This document shows, piece by piece, positions 5,713-10,389 of a stretch of DNA of 10,389 nt. The notes under the pieces are model-generated. The model did no database searches and was not told where the DNA came from. It was given only the letters and a program-made list of their open reading frames with translations. Position 1 is the first letter of the stretch. Each line of letters begins with the position of its first letter. Location of the stretch: assembly GCA_964426915.1 (NCBI GenBank), contig CAYRTD010000134.1, positions 1 to 10,389 on the forward strand, given 5' to 3'. Position numbers and translations under genes: made by a program. This DNA is from CAYRTD01 sp964426915. Its GTDB lineage: Bacteria > Bacteroidota > Bacteroidia > Bacteroidales > GCA-2748055.

Positions 5713-6237
5713 TTATCTGACATTTTTAAGGCTAATCTCATAGATCAAAATGGCATCGGGAGGAATCTTTTTTTCCGGATCACCGAAATTTCCAAACGCA
5801 AGGTGAGGAGGTAGTATCAATGTTGCTTTAGCTCCTTCTCTTATTAACAATACAGCTTCTTCCAAGCCGGTCTCCACCCCCCCCTGGCCAACCGTAAATT
5901 CCAGCATACCATCCTTTTCAGATGAAGAAACAAATGTCCCATCAATAAGCATCAGGTTATATTCCAGCCGGATAAAATCCCCGGAGGAGACTGTTTTTCC
6001 CCGACCATCAGCATTTATTTTATACCGCAAACCGGATCCTGTCTGATTCATCTCCCATCCTGTTCTTCGAATAAAACCATTAATATGATCTCTGTTCCTT
6101 TTTAAAATATATTTATTTACCTTTAAAATAGCCTCTTCAACCTGCCCCACTGTTGGCAGATTTTCAGCTTTTCTCTCTTGCTTTTCCCTGCAAGCTGTTC
6201 CAAGTATTAAAAAAAACAGTATCGTAATTATTCTCAT
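5713..6237 (-). CDS. GldI-like FKBP-type peptidyl-prolyl isomerase lipoprotein
   Basis: A 174-residue predicted lipoprotein: the signal peptide ends LGTAC (C16), and a charged, partly helical spacer (20-60) precedes a single FKBP domain (about 68-173). Motifs are FIRLEYNLMLIDG, TGLEEAVLLIREGAKATLILPP, AFGNFG and a C-terminal strand AILIYEISL. The layout and position beside the DHH phosphoesterase match flavobacterial GldI, a lipoprotein needed for gliding; here the role beyond envelope protein folding is inferred. The Asp37 position is Ser, so activity is uncertain. Its ATG overlaps the nrnA stop codon (ATGA), implying translational coupling. A run of eight Gs (5877-5884 on the plus strand as C8) falls at residues 118-121. 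Confidence 0.9.
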   Translation of the reverse strand: MRIITILFFLILGTACREKQERKAENLPTVGQVEEAILKVNKYILKRNRDHINGFIRRTGWEMNQTGSGLRYKINADGRGKTVSSGDFIRLEYNLMLIDGTFVSSSEKDGMLEFTVGQGGVETGLEEAVLLIREGAKATLILPPHLAFGNFGDPEKKIPPDAILIYEISLKNVR

Positions 6238-7253
6238 TGGAGTTCTTTCTGGTATTTTTTCACAATTTCCTTAAAATGGCTGACAGCATCTTCAAGACTC
6301 ATTTTCAGCTCTCCCCCTGCAGCATTGTCATGACCTCCGCCATTCAGATATTTTCTTGATAGTTCATTTACAGAAAATCCGCCCTTTGAACGAAGAGAAA
6401 TCCGGATATGGTCCTTTTTCTCAATAAACATTGCCGTAAGTTTCACCCCCCTGATGGAGAAAGGCATGTTAACAAAACCTTCGGTATCACCCGGCTCATG
6501 ATCAAAACGATTCATTTCATCTATGGCGAGTCCGATAATAGCAGTATTATATTCTTTTAACAGCTCCATCTTTTCATAAAGACAGTAACCCATCAATCGC
6601 ATTCTCTTTTCAGAATAATTGTCATAGACCTTTGAATAAATATCGTCTTTATCTACTCCTTTTTTCAGTAATTCAGCCACTGTGTTCCATATTTCAGGAT
6701 AGGATGATGCATAATTGAAATTTCCCGTATCTGTCATTATACCGGTATAAAGATCTTCTGCAATGTTTTTGTCAATAAGATGTTCATAGCCCATATCCTT
6801 TAACAAATTATAGACGATTTCAGCTGAAGAACCTATTTTGGTGTCCGATATAATCAGATCCGTAAAATCTGCAGGATCAGGATGATGATCGATAAGGACC
6901 TTATATGCCCTGCTGCCTGTAATCACCTCTTCAGCCTGTTCCAGCCTTCTACTGTCGCTAAAATCAATGCAAAGTAGAAGATCGGCTTCTGCTGCCAGTT
7001 TTGCTACCGTATCTTTTTTCCTGAAATATACAAGGATGTCCCTGACTCCTTCCATCCAGTGGAGGAATTCAGGAAAATCATTGGGAGTAACAATATTTAC
7101 CTTTTTACCCAGTTTCTTCAATATCCCTGCCATGGCAAGTGTTGATCCTATGGCATCCCCGTCTGAGTTCACGTGTGTACTAATGAGTATATTCTTACTC
7201 CCCACCAGCTTATCCTTGAGTATTTTCGACTGTTTATATTTATTTTCTTTCAA
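6234..7253 (-). CDS. nrnA: DHH/DHHA1 phosphoesterase, NrnA-type (nano-RNase / pAp phosphatase)
   Basis: A 339-residue cytoplasmic DHH-family phosphoesterase, the usual NrnA length. In Bacillus and Mycobacterium the family degrades 2-5-mer RNAs and dephosphorylates pAp. Motifs in order: I THVNSDGDAIGS (H27, D31, D33), LLLCIDFSD (D97), the name-giving DHH in VLIDHHPDP (122-124), GIMTDTGNFNY (D175) and the DHHA1 substrate loop NGGGHDNAAGG (304-314). All expected metal ligands are present. The start is TTG at 7253: an in-frame stop lies four codons upstream and no ATG precedes the first conserved motif. The stop overlaps the GldI-like gene by four bases. It faces ndk divergently across a repeat-rich spacer. 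A role as the orn-replacing enzyme of nucleotide salvage is inferred from family. Confidence 0.93.
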   Translation of the reverse strand: MKENKYKQSKILKDKLVGSKNILISTHVNSDGDAIGSTLAMAGILKKLGKKVNIVTPNDFPEFLHWMEGVRDILVYFRKKDTVAKLAAEADLLLCIDFSDSRRLEQAEEVITGSRAYKVLIDHHPDPADFTDLIISDTKIGSSAEIVYNLLKDMGYEHLIDKNIAEDLYTGIMTDTGNFNYASSYPEIWNTVAELLKKGVDKDDIYSKVYDNYSEKRMRLMGYCLYEKMELLKEYNTAIIGLAIDEMNRFDHEPGDTEGFVNMPFSIRGVKLTAMFIEKKDHIRISLRSKGGFSVNELSRKYLNGGGHDNAAGGELKMSLEDAVSHFKEIVKKYQKELQ

Positions 7254-7735
7254 AATATTACTTTATGGTATACTTTTTAAATATATATTTTGCAACGAAT
7301 TTAGGCAATATAAGAATTATTTTTCAGAAGGTCTATCATTCATATTTAGTACAAAAAAAGAAAAAAATATACTTTATATAACTACTCTTTAACATTAAGC
7401 ACAGCGAATCTTTAAGCTGGCCTTTCCTTGTTCCGCAGAGTCCTTCGCCATGCGCCTACGCTGTAGCTTCAGCGACACGCGGTTGCGCGCCCCCGTTTTA
7501 GCATGGGGCAGGCCCGCCTGCCATTGCACTGGCCATCCATAGGCGGGCAGGTTTGATCTCCAACATTAGCTTCGCTGAGCTCACCGCCATTTGGCGGATT
7601 CGGTTATGATCCAAATACTTTATTCTATTGACAGGCACTAATTATTTTATCTAAAAATAAGGATATTTGTAAATAGCGTTTATCTTTAAAGTCGTAAATA
7701 TCATTAAAACCCATTCACCATTAAGCTGAAAATCA
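7254..7735. other. 482-bp divergent gap between nrnA and ndk
   Basis: No gene is visible. The left 140 bp is AT-rich and must hold the nrnA promoter; the middle 240 bp is the GC-rich element C; the right 95 bp is AT-rich and must hold the ndk promoter. A near-match to the -7 box (TATCTTTA, 7681-7688) is the best candidate for ndk, but it lacks the final G and a well-spaced TTG. Confidence 0.6.
7398..7640. repeat. element C, GC-rich repeat with the A/B-type right end
   Basis: The right end TCTATTGACAGGCACTA (7624-7640) is identical to 17 bases of element B. A 19-base word, AGCTTCAGCGACACGCGGT (7465-7483), is shared with element A. Further hairpins are GGCAGGC / GCCTGCC around CC (7507-7522) and CCGCCA / TGGCGG around TT (7584-7597). 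No TAGTG left end was found, so the left limit is a guess based on where the base composition rises, and the unit may be truncated or composite. Confidence 0.5.
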
Positions 7736-8179
7736 ATGAAAGGAAGAATTACATTAACTATCATTAAACCCGGTGCAGTTCAGTCCGAATATATCGGTCC
7801 CATTCTCAATATGATTCATGAGCACGGATTTCACATTGCCGCAATGAAACTAACCCGTTTAACCAGAAAACAGGCTGAGTTATTCTATTCCGAGCATATT
7901 GGCAGGTCGTTTTATGAAGGTCTCGTGGAGTTTATGACATCGGGGCCAATAGTTGTGGCAGTGCTCGAAAAAGATAATGCTGTGGAAGATTACCGAAAAC
8001 TTGTCGGATCTACAGATCCTGAGAAAGCCGAACCCGGGACATTAAGAAAACTGTTTGCAGAGTCGATGCAAAGAAACGCGGTTCACGGATCCGACAGCAA
8101 TGAAAACGCTGTCAGAGAATGTGATTTCTTTTTTGCCCAGAGCGAGAGGTATTATAAGGCTGAGGAATGCTGCGGTTAG
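7736..8179 (+). CDS. ndk: nucleoside-diphosphate kinase
   Basis: A 147-residue cytoplasmic Ndk, the standard length, which moves the gamma-phosphate of ATP to other (d)NDPs through a phosphohistidine. The active-site motif NAVHGSDS puts the catalytic histidine at H117. Other conserved residues are K11 (TIIKPGAV), Y51, R87, T93, R104 and N114. The ATG start directly precedes the family N-terminal strand GRITLTIIKP. There is no Shine-Dalgarno sequence, normal for the phylum. It is transcribed away from nrnA and ends 11 bp from the convergent DUF721 gene. Confidence 0.97.
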   Translation: MKGRITLTIIKPGAVQSEYIGPILNMIHEHGFHIAAMKLTRLTRKQAELFYSEHIGRSFYEGLVEFMTSGPIVVAVLEKDNAVEDYRKLVGSTDPEKAEPGTLRKLFAESMQRNAVHGSDSNENAVRECDFFFAQSERYYKAEECCG

Positions 8180-8190
8180 GTAAGTTATGA

Positions 8191-8481
8191 TTATCTCAAA
8201 ACGATCTTTTCGATAACTTTTTTACCGGCTTTTTCATTTAAACGTTTAACAAGATCATCCCTTATCATCATTACTTCGTGTTTCACAACCGATGATGAAA
8301 TATATACAAACAACACCCTGTCTTTTATATACATGTTGCGGGTTGCCCGGGAAATAGTCTTCCCCAGGAGATCCTCCCAGCTGTTCATCAGCCGGTTCTC
8401 ATAGAGTTTATCCTCAAGACCCTGCTTTTTGAGCAGGGATGAAATAATTTCTGATATATTTAAGGTTTCACTTCGTCTCAT
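8191..8481 (-). CDS. DUF721 domain protein (DciA-like region)
   Basis: A small DUF721 protein, 96 residues from the ATG at 8481. The fold is related to the KH-like domain of DciA, the loader of the replicative helicase in bacteria lacking DnaC/DnaI; a loading role here is inferred from family, not shown. Visible are an N-terminal helix (MRRSETLNISEIISSLLKK), the conserved W35 and LLG of the WEDLLGKTIS motif, a strand pair with VLFVYISSSV, and HEVMMIRDDLVKRLN. The start at 8481 was chosen because the family usually begins M(K/R)R; ATGs at 8493, 8499 and 8502 are alternatives that add 4-7 residues. It overlaps the end of recF by 14 bp, suggesting co-transcription and coupling. Confidence 0.88.
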   Translation of the reverse strand: MRRSETLNISEIISSLLKKQGLEDKLYENRLMNSWEDLLGKTISRATRNMYIKDRVLFVYISSSVVKHEVMMIRDDLVKRLNEKAGKKVIEKIVLR

Positions 8482-9580
8482 AGTGTATTCCATTTTCATC
8501 ATCCAGTCTGAAAATCCTGTTTTCTATGCCGAGTTGTTCCAGTATTTTTTTCATCCGCTCTTCATCGGTATCGGTAATGAAAATCTGGCCAAAACTATTT
8601 TCAGAAACCAGTCGGACGATCTGTTCGACCCGCTGACTGTCAAATTTATCAAAAACATCATCCAGAAGCAGGATGGGATTTTTTGCGGAGATTTGTCTTA
8701 TAAATTCAAATTTTCCAAGTTTAAGAGCAAGCTGATAGGTTTTCTGTTGCCCCTGGGATCCTACTTTTTTCAATGAATACCCGGCCAGTTTCATAGACAG
8801 GTCATCGCGATGAATACCCGATGTGGTATATTGCAGGATACGATCCTTATTAAGATTTTTCTTCAATAAGGTTGAGAAATCATTCTCCAATAACTGACTT
8901 TTATACTCAAGCTTAACCTCTTCGTGTTCTAGAGAAATGTATTTGTAAAACCCTTCAAAAACCGGTACAAGTTCTTTAACGAACTTTTTTCTCTTTGTAA
9001 ATATTTTCTCTCCGTAATCAATTAACTGACTATCGTATACATCCAGCATAGTCATATCGGGGGATGAGGTTTCGGAAAGATTTTTCAGGAATCTGTTTCT
9101 TTGTGACAAGACCCGGTTATAATTCATAATATCATTAAGGTAAACCCTGTCGTACTGCGCGATAACACCATTTATAAACTTCCTTCTTTCTTCTCCTCCA
9201 CCCATTATCAGATTACTGTCAGCCGGTGAGATCATAACCAAAGGAATTAGTCCGATATGCTCTGAAAGCTTCTTATAGACCTTTTTATTTCGGCTGAAAT
9301 GTTTTGCTTTATTCTTTTGAATTCCGCAATATATATTTTCACTTTCACCTTCAATTTCAAAATCACCCTGGATAACACAAAAGTCGTTTTTATGCTTTAT
9401 ATTCTGACTGTCGACCGCATTAAAATAACTTTTGCACAGAGACAGGTAATGAACAGCATCCAGAAGATTGGTTTTGCCTACTCCATTCGGACCCACAAAG
9501 CAATTTATGCCTTTACTGAATTCCACTTCAGCTTCGGAATAATTCTTAAAATTAACTATAGAAAGTTTTTTAAGATTCAT
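8468..9580 (-). CDS. recF: DNA replication and repair protein RecF
   Basis: A 370-residue SMC-like ATPase, the usual RecF length, acting with RecO and RecR to load RecA on gapped DNA at stalled forks. Motifs: Walker A GPNGVGKTNLLDA (residues 30-42), the Q-loop region and ISPADSNLIMGGGEERRKFIN (118-137), TSGIHRDD (253-260), the ABC-type signature SQGQQK (275-280) and Walker B ILLLDDVFDKFD (303-314). The long middle arm has helical character. The ATG start at 9580 begins directly at the first strand MNLKKLSIVNFKNY. The divergent TPR gene shares its 196-bp upstream spacer. No exact TAnnTTTG box was found on the minus strand; near-matches exist. Confidence 0.97.
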   Translation of the reverse strand: MNLKKLSIVNFKNYSEAEVEFSKGINCFVGPNGVGKTNLLDAVHYLSLCKSYFNAVDSQNIKHKNDFCVIQGDFEIEGESENIYCGIQKNKAKHFSRNKKVYKKLSEHIGLIPLVMISPADSNLIMGGGEERRKFINGVIAQYDRVYLNDIMNYNRVLSQRNRFLKNLSETSSPDMTMLDVYDSQLIDYGEKIFTKRKKFVKELVPVFEGFYKYISLEHEEVKLEYKSQLLENDFSTLLKKNLNKDRILQYTTSGIHRDDLSMKLAGYSLKKVGSQGQQKTYQLALKLGKFEFIRQISAKNPILLLDDVFDKFDSQRVEQIVRLVSENSFGQIFITDTDEERMKKILEQLGIENRIFRLDDENGIHYETK

Positions 9581-9729
9581 CGTAACATATTTTATGTAAA
9601 GTTATGAAACCTATGTGAAATAATTAATCAATTAAATATAAAAACATAAATATCCAGCCTAATTCATAAGGAATAAATGAATAATCTTCTCTTTTTGCTT
9701 TATTGTATGGAGCTTTCACAAAAAAAAAT

Positions 9730-9737
9730 TACATTTG
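9730..9737 (+). promoter_or_regulatory. likely -7 box for the TPR gene
   Basis: TACATTTG matches TAnnTTTG exactly, 39 nt before the ATG at 9777. A TTG at 9703-9705 could be the -33 element, but its spacing of 24 bp is longer than usual. This is the best promoter candidate in the window. Confidence 0.4.
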
Positions 9738-9776
9738 CGGTTGATTTTTGAAAAGAAATAAATTTTTACACGAAAG

Positions 9777-10389
9777 ATGGCTAAAAAAGCGAAACAACCG
9801 CAACCCGACAGTCTTGAAGGCATTGAAAGCGCCTTAACCCGCACGGAACAGTTTATTGAAGACAATTCCAAAACACTGAGCTATGTTATTCTGGGCATAA
9901 TAGCTGCGGTGCTTATCGTTATGGGCGCAAAGAGGTTCTATATCGAACCTCTTGAAGAAGAAGCATCTGAACAGATGTTCATGGCAGAAAAATTTTTCGA
10001 GAGGGATTCTTTTAATCTTGCTCTTTATGGTTATGGCACCTATCCGGGATTCCTGCAGATCACCGAAGATTATGGATTGACAAAATCGGCAAACCTCGCC
10101 GAGTATTATGCAGGTATTTCTTATCTCAAACTGGGTAATTACGAAGAAGCTGTTGATTTTCTAAAATCATTTAAAACCAAAGATCTTCTGATCGGTGCCG
10201 CAAAATATTCATCCCTGGGAGACGCCTACGTCGAAATGGGAGATTACCAGTCGGCAGTTAAAGCTTACCAAAAAGCGATTTCCGATTATAAAAATGATTA
10301 TAGCACCCCTGTTATCCTTAAAAAAACCGCCCTTGTTTATGAAGAGATGGAAGAATATGACAAGGCTGGTGAATATTACCATGAAATAA
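9777..10389 (+). CDS. membrane-anchored tetratricopeptide-repeat protein (3' truncated by window)
   Basis: An open frame of 204 codons starting at ATG 9777 and continuing without a stop past the end of the window. The N-terminus (MAKKAKQPQPDSLEGIESAL) is short, charged and cytoplasmic. It is followed by one membrane helix (about residues 35-52, LSYVILGIIAAVLIVMGA). The rest is TPR-like helix pairs, clear at ANLAEYYAGISYLKLGNYEEA (about 106-126), SLGDAYVEMGDYQSAVKAYQKAI (about 145-167) and ALVYEEMEEYDKAGEYY. The layout resembles YfgM, a TPR protein that faces the periplasm and touches the Sec translocon and BamB; that link is inferred. Bacteroidota carry such a gene beside recF, often before ribH, which would lie just beyond the window. 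It is divergent from recF. Confidence 0.9.
   Translation, partial: MAKKAKQPQPDSLEGIESALTRTEQFIEDNSKTLSYVILGIIAAVLIVMGAKRFYIEPLEEEASEQMFMAEKFFERDSFNLALYGYGTYPGFLQITEDYGLTKSANLAEYYAGISYLKLGNYEEAVDFLKSFKTKDLLIGAAKYSSLGDAYVEMGDYQSAVKAYQKAISDYKNDYSTPVILKKTALVYEEMEEYDKAGEYYHEI

Noticed and set aside
10195..10389. Open frame of 64 codons on the plus strand at the window end
   Set aside because: It overlaps the TPR gene in another frame; the frame starting at 9777 has a membrane helix and TPR motifs and is the real gene.

Overview
The window looks like a chromosomal segment from a Bacteroidota bacterium, most likely of the order Bacteroidales. This is inferred from gene content and order (GldI-like FKBP lipoproteins next to a DHH phosphoesterase and ndk; a DUF721 gene with recF; a membrane-anchored TPR protein). 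It also fits the AT-rich composition, the general lack of Shine-Dalgarno sequences, and -7 boxes matching TAnnTTTG. No rRNA, tRNA, CRISPR array or intact transposase gene was found.

Layout. Positions 1-62 are one copy of a hairpin-rich repeat, followed by an MFS transporter (+). This runs convergently into a metallo-beta-lactamase-fold hydrolase (-), with 28 bp of overlap. A divergent 159-bp spacer leads to an RsmI-like tetrapyrrole-methylase-fold methyltransferase (+), whose last bases hold a terminator-like hairpin. About 500 bp without a gene (2972-3470) carries short inverted-repeat elements. Three minus-strand FKBP-type prolyl isomerase lipoproteins follow (3471-6237; five FKBP domains in all). 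They are interrupted by a second repeat-rich gap at 4401-4704, and the upstream-most is coupled to an nrnA-type DHH/DHHA1 phosphoesterase. A third repeat-rich gap (7254-7735) separates nrnA from ndk (+). Ndk converges on DUF721, which overlaps recF (both -). A divergent promoter region then leads to a TPR membrane protein (+) that runs off the window end.

How the genes fit together. The right half (nrnA, ndk, DUF721, recF, TPR) is nucleotide, DNA-repair and envelope housekeeping. The FKBP lipoproteins probably act as folding helpers on the periplasmic side of the envelope; GldI, the founding relative, serves gliding motility in flavobacteria, but no other gliding genes are visible here. No metabolic pathway links the left-hand genes.

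The least ordinary feature is a set of small, probably non-autonomous repeats. One family (A, B, C) has imperfect ends starting TAGTG[T/C]; another has GAGGCTGTCT ends; a third is a 62-bp block with hairpins. Two of them appear to lie across the 3' ends of genes and to supply the last codons and the stop: the FKBP gene at 3471 and the methyltransferase gene at 2971. I found no convincing new defence or other multi-gene system.
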